A stretch of 64,000 bases of DNA from positions 267,285 to 331,284 of the forward strand of contig NZ_JARXHY010000006.1 of assembly GCF_031127815.1 (NCBI RefSeq). The letters are read 5' to 3'. Under the pieces are notes generated by a model. The model saw only the letters and a program-made list of their open reading frames with translations. It was not told where the DNA came from and searched no databases. Positions 10,153-19,800 of this stretch are shown here, piece after piece (the first letter of the stretch is position 1; each line of letters starts with the position of its first letter). The DNA is from Pelagicoccus sp. SDUM812003 (GTDB taxonomy: Bacteria; Verrucomicrobiota; Verrucomicrobiia; Opitutales; Opitutaceae). The position numbers were made by a program, and so were the translations under genes.

Positions 10153-11937
10153 ATGATCCTCTTTCGCAGTGCAGCTATTTCGCTGATCCTCGGCTCTGGA
10201 GCCTTTGTTATGGAAGGCCAGTGCTCTGATGGACGCGATGCTCAACAAGAAACGCTAACGTGGGCGATCTCCGCGCCAGAAGCATTCGTTTCGGAAGACC
10301 CTATGGGGCAACGATTCGCCTCAATTGCGTCTACTCTCGATGAAGAAGCGCAGAATCGGACGGCCCTGTTCGATCTAGCGAATCTGTACCATGCAAATGA
10401 ATACGATGATCGGGCACAGTTTCTCTACAATTGGCTGATAGAGAGCGAGTCGGATCCAGAAACCTTGGCCCGTCTCAACTACCTCGCTGCCCAGCTGGTT
10501 AAGGAGCGCGGGTATTCAGAAGAAGCCTTAGCCTATCTGGAAGCGTCCGTGGCCGCCTTCGACGGTTATGGCCAGGCCATCGTTCAACTCGGCGAAGCAA
10601 GGCTCAAGACTGGCGATCTGGAGGCTGCGGAAACCCTTTTTCGAAAAGGCATGGCTAACGATTCTCAATTGGTTTCGGCCTATCTGGGACTCGCGAGGGT
10701 CCACGAGCAGCGAGGGCAACTAGATTTGGCGATTGAGGCCCTGGAAAAGGTCCTGACCTTCGACGCCGAAAATACTCCGGCCAAGGCCTTGCTATCCCAG
10801 TTGTATGCTCGTTCTGGAGACAAGAGACAAGCCTACCTGATCTCTGAGTCGATCGCGTATTCGACCAGTCCTCCCGAGTCGGACCCTTGGCTTCAGGAAG
10901 TGAAGGAACTTATACTGGATACGCAGCGCCTGGATTTCCTGTTCCTCGACTACTTCATGGTTGGGCTGTACGAGGAAGCGGAGCCTTACCTGCAACGCAT
11001 GGAGGAAATCGAGCCCGAAAACCCTCGTTGGTCGCGCTATCGAGCGATCATGTACATGAGTTCTGGATACTTTGAGAAAGCCGAGTCAGAGATTCGCGAG
11101 GGACTCGAGAACGGCGGTGAGGTGGATGTTTTTTATCCCTTGCTCGTCAAGTCGCTCAGTCTGCGCGGCCAGTCTTCTGAGGCAGAGACGGTGGCCCGGG
11201 AAGCTATCGAACGCTTTGGGCCGAGTGGGGAGCTGAATCTGGAATGGGCCCGACTCCTCATGGAAAAACAATCGTACGAGGAGGCGATGACAGCGCTAAA
11301 TCAGGGTCTGGAAGCGAAACCCTATGACCTTGAGCTTCATTTCACCAGGGCCCGTCTTGGCCTCAAGCTGGGAAAGACAGAAGAGGCATCGGAAAGTCTG
11401 AAGATGGTGCGCCAGCTGGCACCCATGGATTCTGAAGCCCAGGTAAGGGCAGCTTTGGTGTTGATGGAAGCGGGGAGATTCGATGAAGCCTTGCCGTTTT
11501 TGAATCAGGCTCGCAACGCTAGTCCTTATTATGCGGACGCGATCGAGCTCCTTGCGGATGCTTACTTCGAAATAGGTAGAGTAGCGCAATCGAAAGGACG
11601 GATCGACCAAGCTTTGGAGAGCTACAACCGCTCCTTGGAATTCGCACCGCGGCGTCTTGATGTTCTCGGAGCCCGAGCTCAATTGGCGATTGAAAGTGGA
11701 CGTCTGGAGGTAGCAGAGGTCGCCCTGCGAGAACTGCTTTCGGTAACAGGAGAGAAACCGGGAATGCTGCTCATCTATGGCGATATTCTATTTCGAAGCG
11801 GCAAGGTAGCGGAAGCCCGCACTCATTGGCGAATCGCTCTGGGGCGTCTTGGAGAGAGTGAACAGGAGTCCCAGCTTCAGCGTAAACTGGATGTCCGACT
11901 CCAGCAGTCATCCGCTTTTATCAGGGGCGGAAAATGA
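10153..11937 (+). CDS. Exported TPR-repeat protein
   Basis: 594 residues beginning with a hydrophobic export signal (MILFRSAAISLILGSGAFVM). The rest is a superhelix of tetratricopeptide repeats, with typical pairs such as YLGLARVHEQRGQLDLAIEA, EAALFRKGM-like and RFDEALPFLNQARNASPYYA. TPR arrays act as protein-protein scaffolds. There is no catalytic domain. The gene starts one base after the stop of the FG-GAP gene, so it is translationally coupled to it, and I infer that the TPR protein and the FG-GAP protein work in the same envelope complex. A bidirectional terminator follows at 11975-12010. Confidence 0.85.
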   Translation: MILFRSAAISLILGSGAFVMEGQCSDGRDAQQETLTWAISAPEAFVSEDPMGQRFASIASTLDEEAQNRTALFDLANLYHANEYDDRAQFLYNWLIESESDPETLARLNYLAAQLVKERGYSEEALAYLEASVAAFDGYGQAIVQLGEARLKTGDLEAAETLFRKGMANDSQLVSAYLGLARVHEQRGQLDLAIEALEKVLTFDAENTPAKALLSQLYARSGDKRQAYLISESIAYSTSPPESDPWLQEVKELILDTQRLDFLFLDYFMVGLYEEAEPYLQRMEEIEPENPRWSRYRAIMYMSSGYFEKAESEIREGLENGGEVDVFYPLLVKSLSLRGQSSEAETVAREAIERFGPSGELNLEWARLLMEKQSYEEAMTALNQGLEAKPYDLELHFTRARLGLKLGKTEEASESLKMVRQLAPMDSEAQVRAALVLMEAGRFDEALPFLNQARNASPYYADAIELLADAYFEIGRVAQSKGRIDQALESYNRSLEFAPRRLDVLGARAQLAIESGRLEVAEVALRELLSVTGEKPGMLLIYGDILFRSGKVAEARTHWRIALGRLGESEQESQLQRKLDVRLQQSSAFIRGGK

Positions 11938-11974
11938 GATCCGTTTCCGATTCTCGAAACGAGCTTGAGAACAA

Positions 11975-12016
11975 AAAGGCCCTCGCATGTCGCGAGAGCC
12001 TTTGATGAGCTTTTTT
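11975..12016. terminator. Bidirectional terminator between convergent genes
   Basis: AAAGGCCCTCGC (11975-11986) pairs with GCGAGAGCCTTT (11992-12003) with one mismatch. The plus strand continues to a run of six T at 12011-12016, and on the minus strand the stem is followed by TTTTTGT. It lies between the stop codons of the TPR gene and the small secreted protein gene. Confidence 0.7.
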
Positions 12017-12027
12017 AGAGAATATCT

Positions 12028-12399
12028 CTACCAGGTGGCTGTCACTTTGGACGTGCCGTACGAGCCGGGTGCGTAGTGAGCGTTGATTGCAAGATAGACA
12101 CCGACGCTATCGCCCGCATACGCGGTTCCAGTATCTATTTCATTCACTGAACCGGAGAACCACCCAGCGATGAAGACAATTTCCCCATTTTGCGAATTGG
12201 CGTTGGCGGTCCCGCTGATGGAACCAGATCCTGTGATTTGGGCTACGAACTGTGTTGTAGCTGTGGGATATAATGAACCTCCTCCACCGTTTTGCTGCTG
12301 CCCGGAGTAGGAAGCTGAGCACTGCCAGACTTTGCTGCCGGCCTGCAGGCAAGTGGCGAATCCGATGAGGGTGATGAGAGCTAGGATCTTTCGTTTCAT
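12028..12399 (-). CDS. Small secreted protein of unknown function
   Basis: 123 residues. The N-terminus MKRKILALITLIGFATCLQA is a signal peptide. The mature part is rich in Gly, Ser and Ala, with QQQNGGGG, ITGSGSISGTANANS and VSVYLAINAH-like beta-type segments and two Cys residues, suggesting a small extracellular beta-rich protein. I do not recognise a family. It lies last in a minus-strand series that starts with the XylR-like regulator, 110 bases after the parvulin-like gene, and may be transcribed separately. Confidence 0.65.
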   Translation of the reverse strand: MKRKILALITLIGFATCLQAGSKVWQCSASYSGQQQNGGGGSLYPTATTQFVAQITGSGSISGTANANSQNGEIVFIAGWFSGSVNEIDTGTAYAGDSVGVYLAINAHYAPGSYGTSKVTATW

Positions 12400-12509
12400 A
12401 TACTATCTTTTGGGTTTAGTTATACACGTGTGCCACCTCTGGCTAGCGAGCCTTCAGCGGCGGAGAGTTGAATTCCTATCTAAAAAGTTATGATGTCCGA
12501 AACTGTCCG

Positions 12510-14189
12510 CTATGGGATGGTGGGAGCCTCTTTCAAACCGTATCGCGAGAAGTCCATTTGCAGTCTTAATCCCAGCTTTCGGGCCCGTTGCTGGACGTCT
12601 TTAGAAATCAGTTCCAAGAAGCGTTCTTCTTTGATTTCCCGTTCTAGACGTGGACGTAGCTCCTCGAGTGTGACCGATCGCAGCTCGAGAGTTTTCGCCT
12701 TTTCGAATATCGCGACCCCATCGTAATAGGGGGCCGGTCCGGTTCTGGCTCCATCGGCAAGAGCGAGTAGCGCTCTGTTGGGCCAGGCATCGGTGATCGG
12801 TGGCGAATCTTCGGTGACTTGCAGGTTTGGTCGAGATTTCGATGGAGGGTTCCCGTCGGAAAAAGATTTCCAGGAATCGAAGATCAGGAGGGTTCCTTCG
12901 ATTCGTGATGCTTTGGTCATATCGCTATACCTTTGTTGAAACCCTTGCATTATTTCCGTTTCGCGAATGCGGCCTTCGCCTTCGAAGAGTTCCGCTTTGT
13001 ACGCTTCAAGCATGCAGTTGTTTTCGTAGTTCAAACGATTCTGAGAGAATCGGGGTTCGGAGGTCATCCCGCCCGAGCGACCAAGTCGCAGACACAGCCT
13101 CGAGAGCACGTAGAAATCGATCGCTCTTTCGATCTTGTCTGGATGGTCAAGCAATTGGCGTTGAATAGCGTGGTTATAGTCTGCGATGAAATCGTTGACG
13201 CTCACTGGGTGTACGCTTTCATCCAGCCTGTATTCGAAGAGGCGACTGTTTCCTAAATTCCTGTCTGCCAAGCTCAACTTGCCTCGATCGTCTATAGAAA
13301 GGCTTTGCGCAATCGTGGGTAGGAGTTGACCTTGGATCCTGAGCTGAGCCTGATCTTTGAGAAGATATTTGTATTTCTCCAATCTAACGGCTCGATCGAT
13401 TAGAGAAGCATGCTCAGAAAATGACGCGTCATGCAGATGGTCGTAGAGAGTACTGGACGACTCTTTAGCGGTAAGTTGAAAGTAGAGGAGGGTTCCTAAG
13501 TGGGAGAAAGGGCCATAGAGCTTTCCGGTTTCCGCTTTCGAGATTTCCTCTCGAATCGACATGTGCGGATTGAATGGCCAATTTAGGCTTGCGACGGAAC
13601 GTTTGCTGCCCGGTCTTTCTTCTCGCGTTATGTATGACTCGAGCTCTGAAAGCGCTTTGAAATCCTGTAGGCTACTTGTCGACTCGGCTGCATCCAACTC
13701 AATGAAGATTCCGGTGACCTTGGTCTTAGCTTGAAGACGGGTTTCTTCGAGTTTTTCGGGATGTATCGGTATGGTGGGTACAGTCCTTTTCAGGACAGGG
13801 CTATCGTCTTGAATCAGCAAATAGCGCTCCATGGAGTCGACTGCGAGTGCGACTTCAGGTCGCTCGGACCATCCTTCCTTACGCAATTCGGCGATCAAGC
13901 ATTGTTCGGCGATAAAACGAGTAAACCATTCCGATTTCTCCCGGGTGGATGGAGGTTGGGGGGCGGACGATAGGAATAAGTTGTAATTCTTGTCTACGAT
14001 GTATTGCGAAACAGCATAGCCATCGAATTTCAAAGCAGTTGAGAGATCGACTGTTTTAGGGTCGCTGGTAAAACAGCGTCCGGAGGGCAAGATGAGAAAA
14101 CTTGCAACGAACGCTACGAGGGAAACGACCAAGGAGCTAAAAAGCGGGTTCGGCCAACGAGGATCTAGGTTTCTTGCTTCGGTTCTCAT
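12510..14189 (-). CDS. Exported protein with degenerate SurA/parvulin-like PPIase architecture
   Basis: 559 residues with one N-terminal hydrophobic helix (LFSSLVVSLVAFVASFLIL). The middle segment at about 145-250 follows the layout of a parvulin-type prolyl isomerase (beta strand KVTGIFIEL, helix, GS near NW, then ETGKLYGPF and a beta strand LLYFQL), and a second weaker unit at about 425-505 has RTGPAPYYDGVAIFEKAK. The C-terminus LRPRLEREIKEERFLELISK resembles the last helix of SurA/PpiD proteins. The canonical parvulin catalytic residues are not evident, so it may be a chaperone rather than an isomerase. Its start overlaps the stop of the preceding coiled-coil gene by four bases (ATGA), which implies coupled translation. 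Family call is by eye only. Confidence 0.55.
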   Translation of the reverse strand: MRTEARNLDPRWPNPLFSSLVVSLVAFVASFLILPSGRCFTSDPKTVDLSTALKFDGYAVSQYIVDKNYNLFLSSAPQPPSTREKSEWFTRFIAEQCLIAELRKEGWSERPEVALAVDSMERYLLIQDDSPVLKRTVPTIPIHPEKLEETRLQAKTKVTGIFIELDAAESTSSLQDFKALSELESYITREERPGSKRSVASLNWPFNPHMSIREEISKAETGKLYGPFSHLGTLLYFQLTAKESSSTLYDHLHDASFSEHASLIDRAVRLEKYKYLLKDQAQLRIQGQLLPTIAQSLSIDDRGKLSLADRNLGNSRLFEYRLDESVHPVSVNDFIADYNHAIQRQLLDHPDKIERAIDFYVLSRLCLRLGRSGGMTSEPRFSQNRLNYENNCMLEAYKAELFEGEGRIRETEIMQGFQQRYSDMTKASRIEGTLLIFDSWKSFSDGNPPSKSRPNLQVTEDSPPITDAWPNRALLALADGARTGPAPYYDGVAIFEKAKTLELRSVTLEELRPRLEREIKEERFLELISKDVQQRARKLGLRLQMDFSRYGLKEAPTIP

Positions 14190-14998
14190 TCGTACTGATA
14201 ATCCAAATACAAGTCAGTGAACGCGGTGAATGTATCTTCTTCTAGGATGCTTGCGACCTCCTCCAGAAACAGTTTATCGAAGGAGGACAGATCGTTGCTG
14301 GACGAGTCTTCAGATTGCTGGCTGTCGCTTTCCAGAGCAGCTTGATATTTCGTTATCGATTCCTCGTAGCTTCTCGCCACCGCCGCGGCTTTTTCTTCGC
14401 TTAGGTGTCGTTGCCTCGCTTTCATCTGGCTACGGATTTCCGGAAGCTTTTCGCGGAAGGTCAGCGAAGCGACGTAGGTGTCGAAACGGGAAATGTCCTG
14501 CTCGGTCATAAGAGCCTCAAGGCGCTCGCGTTTACGTCTCTCGATGGTTTCGACAGCTGCTCTCAGCTCCTCCTTGATGCTGGGCGATGTGTAGTCGATG
14601 GATTGGAATAGGAATCTGAGTTCCGTTTCCGCTTCGATCAAAGAGAGGCGAATGGCTTCCAAGGCCTGAGGGGAGTATCCGTCAAGCTCTGACAGAAGGT
14701 CGGCGTAGCGAATGTCGGCGCGTTTCTGCGATTCACTCGTAAGGCGTTCAAGCTGTTCCGTACGGATTTTTAGGGCAGGGTTAGCCGAGGAGTCGCTAGC
14801 AATAGAACTAGCCTCTTCTTCGACGTGGTCAACGTTTCCTCTTAATTCTAAAGAGGTGCCCGGACTGGCTATTTTTGAATTGAGATTGTCTGTCTCGGTT
14901 TGTGGCTGCAGCAAAGCAATGCGAAGGCTTAGACCCGCGCAGAGCAAGCAACCGACAAAGATGCAGACAAGTCGGGTCCAGCGACTCGGCTTATTCAT
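14186..14998 (-). CDS. Membrane-anchored coiled-coil protein
   Basis: 270 residues. One transmembrane helix near the start (LVCIFVGCLLCAGLSLRIAL) anchors a long, charged, largely alpha-helical periplasmic part with heptad-like stretches (about 75-230: LERLTSESQKRADIRY, ETIERRKRERLEALM, KARQRHLSEEKAAAVARSYE). I do not recognise a family. It overlaps the parvulin-like gene by four bases and lies 87 bases downstream of the regulator gene. I infer that this protein and the parvulin-like protein act together in the periplasm, perhaps in export or assembly of the neighbouring envelope proteins. Confidence 0.65.
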   Translation of the reverse strand: MNKPSRWTRLVCIFVGCLLCAGLSLRIALLQPQTETDNLNSKIASPGTSLELRGNVDHVEEEASSIASDSSANPALKIRTEQLERLTSESQKRADIRYADLLSELDGYSPQALEAIRLSLIEAETELRFLFQSIDYTSPSIKEELRAAVETIERRKRERLEALMTEQDISRFDTYVASLTFREKLPEIRSQMKARQRHLSEEKAAAVARSYEESITKYQAALESDSQQSEDSSSNDLSSFDKLFLEEVASILEEDTFTAFTDLYLDYQYE

Positions 14999-15085
14999 CT
15001 ATGTGAGGTCAGGGTTAGGTAGGGAGTTACGAGAGTTGGGAAATGGGCTGTTCGATGCCCGGAAACAGGTAAGTAAGGACGCTGG

Positions 15086-16387
15086 CTAGCGAGTGTTTTC
15101 TCTGGTGGTCTTCTCGCGGTAGGAAGCAGGCGTGTGTCCAAACCGTTTTCGGAAGATACGGAAGAAATTTCCAGAAGAGTAGATTCCAACCAAGCGGGCT
15201 ATCTCGCCCACGTTCTTATCGGGTTGATCGATCAGTAGTCGCGAGGCTTCGCTCATGCGAGTGTCTTCGATGTATTCGCGAATCGTATACCCTTTTTCCG
15301 TACGAAAATCGCGTTCTAGCTGTCTACGGGAAATTCCGAGCGCATCTGCGACTGAAGTGACGCTTAGGCTAGGATCCGAGTAGCTTTCCGCGATGAAGAC
15401 CATCGCTTGCTGAATGCGCGGATTCTCTTCCGCCGATAGGGCGGTGCTATCGCGAGCGACTATCTGCTTGGGTGCGATCTTGATACTCTCGATCGCGCTG
15501 GGCTGGCCATTCAAGATGTCTGACAGCAGGGACGCCGCCTGATAGGCCATCTCCTCGACGTTTGGGTCGACGCTGGAGAGGGCTACGGGTGAGGACTCGC
15601 ATTCGACGTGTTCGTTGCCTACGCCGAGAATGGCGAGTTGTTCCGGGACCTCTAGGCCTACTTCGCGAGCGATGGTGGCGAGTTCCGCGGACAGGCAATC
15701 GTTGAAAGCGAAAAGGCCTACCCGGTTGGATAGGGTTGAAAATAGACTTCCGACTTTGGATCGCCAATCCTGCCAGTCATCTTGCCAGTGGTGACCGGAT
15801 CTCTTGTGGGCCGGCGGCAGTTGCTGGATGCGGCAGCCGAGCTTTTCGATTTCCCGCTGGAATCCTATGAAGCGATCCCGGTTTTGCGAATCGTTGATGA
15901 AGGGGGCCCAGATGAATTCGCGGCAGTTGCGCCTTATGAGGTGCCGAGCAGCCAGCCTTCCGATCGCGATGTTGTCGGGTTCGATTCGCGGTACGGATTT
16001 GCATTCGTCCGTCATGCTAACTGTCACGCAGGGAATATCCGTACCTGTGACATAGGAGGTGATGTCCGACTGGTAGGGAGCGAAAGCTAGAACGCCATCT
16101 CCGTCCCATCTACGTGGGAGCACCCCGGTGTGGAGCATGTCGGTGATCAGTTGCCATCCGCTTTCGCGGGCGTACCGAGCGATCCCTTTGAGGAATCCGC
16201 TGTGAGTGAGCTGAGTGGCGACTAGGATTCGGTGTTGCTGGTGAACATTGGGGGAGCGGTGGGAAATCGAGACGCGGTCGTCCGCGGCGAAACAGTTGGC
16301 AGTGAGGCGTTCATCGCACACTTCGATCGAAGGGGCGTAGATGGCGTTGCTGGCAACTGGAGTATTTGGAATACCGGTTGCGTTCAT
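15086..16387 (-). CDS. XylR-type transcriptional regulator (LacI-like sensor, AraC helix-turn-helix)
   Basis: 433 residues from ATG 16387; a TTG 39 bases upstream in frame would add 13 residues of low-complexity sequence. Residues of about 50-310 form a periplasmic-binding-protein-like sugar sensor (HRILVATQLTHSGFLKGIARYA, DNIAIGRLAARHLI, FAFNDCLSAELATIAREVGL, AILGVGNEH, SSVDPNVEEMAYQAA). Residues of about 325-430 are an AraC-type double helix-turn-helix (LSVTSVADALGISRRQLERD, VGEIARLVGIYSSGNFFRIF, RKRFGHTPASYR). E. coli XylR has this architecture and activates xylose genes. It is divergent from the GH43-GH5 gene. A 16-bp palindrome in that gap, repeated at the TonB receptor and the second GH43, is the best candidate for its binding site. 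The inducer is unknown; a pentose or hemicellulose sugar fits the neighbours. Confidence 0.92.
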   Translation of the reverse strand: MNATGIPNTPVASNAIYAPSIEVCDERLTANCFAADDRVSISHRSPNVHQQHRILVATQLTHSGFLKGIARYARESGWQLITDMLHTGVLPRRWDGDGVLAFAPYQSDITSYVTGTDIPCVTVSMTDECKSVPRIEPDNIAIGRLAARHLIRRNCREFIWAPFINDSQNRDRFIGFQREIEKLGCRIQQLPPAHKRSGHHWQDDWQDWRSKVGSLFSTLSNRVGLFAFNDCLSAELATIAREVGLEVPEQLAILGVGNEHVECESSPVALSSVDPNVEEMAYQAASLLSDILNGQPSAIESIKIAPKQIVARDSTALSAEENPRIQQAMVFIAESYSDPSLSVTSVADALGISRRQLERDFRTEKGYTIREYIEDTRMSEASRLLIDQPDKNVGEIARLVGIYSSGNFFRIFRKRFGHTPASYREKTTRENTR

Positions 16388-16514
16388 GGGGTAGGGTGTA
16401 GTTTGATTCTTCGGATTAAGCGGCAAGTCCCGTGTCGAATCCGATTTTAGCAGCGTCTTTATAATGACCGAATGGGGGGAGGCGTGGTCAAGCGAGCGAT
16501 GGTTAGGAAAGCTC

Positions 16515-16530
16515 TATGACTGAGGTTATA
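16515..16530. promoter_or_regulatory. Palindromic operator, copy 2
   Basis: TATGACTGAGGTTATA matches copy 1 in 14 of 16 positions. It is 128 bases upstream of the regulator start and 279 bases upstream of the GH43-GH5 start, close to the 266-base distance seen at the TonB receptor. This position would allow autoregulation as well as control of the hydrolase. Confidence 0.6.
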
Positions 16531-16641
16531 GCCGGTGGGGCGAAGTGGGTGAGAGCGGCCGTAGGCGTTGAGTGGATACTCTATGCCAACGCCTTGTTCG
16601 TTTCGGGTCCAATGCTTGATGGCTCTCGTTGGGGATCCTAT

Positions 16642-16671
16642 TATGACCTAAGTAAGGGTTAATTGCTAACC
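16642..16671. promoter_or_regulatory. Split operator-like element
   Basis: TATGACCT at 16642-16649 is an exact left half-site of the palindrome family, but the matching right half GGTTA comes only at 16657-16661. That GGTTA is itself part of an inverted repeat, GGTTA-ATTGC-TAACC (16657-16671). It may be a second, weaker binding site in the regulator/hydrolase gap. Confidence 0.35.
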
Positions 16672-16808
16672 ATTGTGGGCTTGAGGGAATCGCCCGATTC
16701 CAGCCCGCTTGTAGGGTTGGTTATTCTCACCCCCTAATAGAACGAACCAGGCTGCGGTTTGGCGTATCGGCCCGCCTGGGCGTCTCGGTTCTTTGCGTTT
16801 TTACAATC

Positions 16809-19800
16809 ATGCCCCATCTATCCCGAATCATTGCTAAGTCGTGTCTCGTCGATCGCTGTGCGCTTCCGCTCGTTGGGCGGATCGCGCTCGCGGTATCCGC
16901 TCTCTTCGTTGTCCCGTCGCTGCTGGCATGGCAATCTGACAACGGGGACGGAACGTTCAGCAATCCGGTATTGTACGCGGATTACCCCGATCCGGATATC
17001 ATTCGAGTCGGCGACGACTTTTATATGGTTTCCACCACTTTTGTCGATGTGCCCGGAATTCGGATACTGCACTCTCAAGATCTCGTGAACTGGGAAATCG
17101 CAGGCCATGCAGCGATCGAGGTCGACGGGGGCGAGGCTTACGACCTAGAGGGCGATACCGCCTACCGAGGCGGCTATTGGGCTTGCAGTCTGCGCCATCA
17201 TGACGGGACCTTCTATGTGCTGGTGAATCCCACCTTCGGCAATGCTCGCCTCTACTATGCGGACGACGTGAGCGGAGACTGGCAGTATCATCAGCTTGAT
17301 CGCCCCGCGTACGATCCGGGGCTCTTCTTCGACGACGACGGTACCGGCTACATCGTCAGCGGCCACTCTCGAATGACCTTGATGGAACTGAGCTCCGACT
17401 ATTCCAGCGTGGTGTCGCAGACCAACGATGTCTTCGACGCAGGCGGCGAGGGCGCTCATGTGATCAAACGCGGCGACTACTACTACGTTTTCAACGCCAA
17501 TCCGACTGTATGGCCATTTCAACTACGGTGCTCGAGAGCTACGGACCTGCAGGGACCTTGGGAAACGGGGCATGTAGTCCTCACCGCGACCACCGGCGGG
17601 CATCAGGGCTCGGTCGTGGAGTTGGCGGATGGTAGCTGGTTCGGCTTTGTGCACCAGGACAGCGGAGCGATCGGCAGAATGCCCAATATCGGACCTGTGT
17701 TTTGGGAAGACGATTGGCCAGTGTTCGGAACGCCCGACGCGCGTGACCAGATCGCGGATACCTACGAGAAGCCGATACTCGGCAAGGCGATTGCCCAGCC
17801 TGCGACCTCCGATGACTTTACTTCCTCAGAACTCGGTCTGCAATGGCAATGGAATCACAACCCCGACGCCAGCAAGTGGTCCCTGTCGGAACGATCTGGA
17901 TACCTGCGACTGAAACCTTCGCAGGCGGATCGTTTCTGGACAGCCAGGAATACGCTGACTCAAAAGGGGCAGGGTCCAGAGAGTCACGGCATCGTGAAGC
18001 TGGATGTGAGCGCCTTGCAGTCGGGCGATCGGGCGGGCATCGGCACGCTAGGCAAGGTCAACAGCAACATATTCGTCAGTGTCGATAGCGAGGGCAGCAA
18101 GACGCTGCGATCCAGCATGGATCACCGTGGTGTGGGCGCCCATGATGGAGCGGTGCCGATCGCGCTGGAGAGTGACACGGTCTATCTCCGCGTCGACTTG
18201 GACTTCGTGGAGGAGCTCGGCATGTGTTCCTATAGCTACGATGGGGAGTCGTGGACGCGTTTCGGGGGGATCTTCACCTTGGGCTTCGACATCACTCACG
18301 CCACCTTTCAGGGCCAGAAGTTCGCCCTCTTTTGCTATAATACGGAGACCGATGATAGCCCCGGCTACGTGGATGTAGACTCGTTCACCTTTGGCGAAAC
18401 CGCGGATCAGGTCACGCTGCAGCGCGGCTGGGCGGTTTTGAACGAAGCGGGCACCACCTTCGTGGCGGATAACGGACAACTGATACGCGGACCTTTCGCC
18501 TCTACCGAATGGGGTAACCCGCCGCCACGAGAGAATCTCGCCAAACTCAAAGAGCTCGGACTTAACGCGGTGCACCTCTACGGCGAGGTCTTCGATCCGG
18601 ATTACCCCGCTGAAGGAAGCCAAGCTCCAGGCTATTCGGCTGCCCGCATGGATAGCATGGTGGAAATGACGCGGGAGCTGGGTCTCTACCTGGTCATCAC
18701 CATCGGAAACGGAGCTAACAACGGAGACTACAACTACGACTACATCATCGATTTTTGGGATTTCTACGCTCCACGCTACGCGGACGAAACCCATGTGATT
18801 TTCGAAATCCAGAACGAGCCAGTGGCCTGGACGCCACCGTATTCACAGGCGGTGCTTGATATGGAGGTGGACGCCTACAATACGATTCGTAGCCACGCGC
18901 CGGATACGCCGGTTCTGCTCATGACCTATGCGGTCTTGTCGAATTGGAACGCGGCGTTGAGCGACCTTTCGAAGATTCACGATGACATCGATTGGAGCAA
19001 TGCGGCGGTCGGTTTCCATGGATACGCGGGCCACGAAGAGACGCCGCCTGCCTTGGAGGAGATCTTGGACGCGGGCTATCCTATGTTTATGACGGAGTTC
19101 ACCACCTCTGAGTGGGGCTACAGTTTGGATCACATCGATCTGGAAATGACCGCCACCCTGGAGCGCTTGCAGATTTCCTGGCTAAACTTTCTCCATGTTC
19201 CGCCCAACTTTATCAACGAAGCCATCAGCGACCCCACCGCCTACTCGGACATTGTCAATCGCTCCGGCCTCGGATGGGTGCCCGACTATGGGGATTGGCC
19301 GCAACAACGCGGCGTATTCGGAAATCAAGGACTGCCACGAGAGACAACGAGCGAGTGGGTGAATGACAAACTGACTGGAACGCTGCGCGTGGAAGCGGAG
19401 GATTTCGACACCGGCGGCCAAGGCATCGCGTACAACGATCGGGACTCCGAGAATAGCGGCGGTCAGTACCGGCTGGAAGAAGGGGTCGATATCCAAAGCG
19501 TGAGCGATGGAGGCAGCGCTTATGCGGTGACTTCGACCGAGTCCGGCGAGTGGTTGGAGTATACGATATTTGCCAAGGAGCCTGGCTTGTACACCTTCAG
19601 GTTGCGCTATGCCTCGAATGTATCCGACGGAGCGATACGAGCGGATTTCAATGGCGTCGATGCGACGGGAGTGGTCGATCTATCCAGCACCGGCGGCTCT
19701 GGCAATTGGAGCTCCATCGAGGAGGAGGTCTTTCTAGACTATGGGCAGCAGAAGGTACGGTTGAGCATTGAGTCTGGGGGAGTACGTTTGAATTGGTTCG

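Larger units (their letters stand above)
16388..16808. promoter_or_regulatory. Divergent intergenic region between regulator and GH43-GH5 gene
   Basis: 421 bases with no credible gene. It holds the strong palindrome at 16515-16530 and a split, weaker version at 16642-16671, so it is the probable control region for both the regulator and the megaenzyme. Confidence 0.55.
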
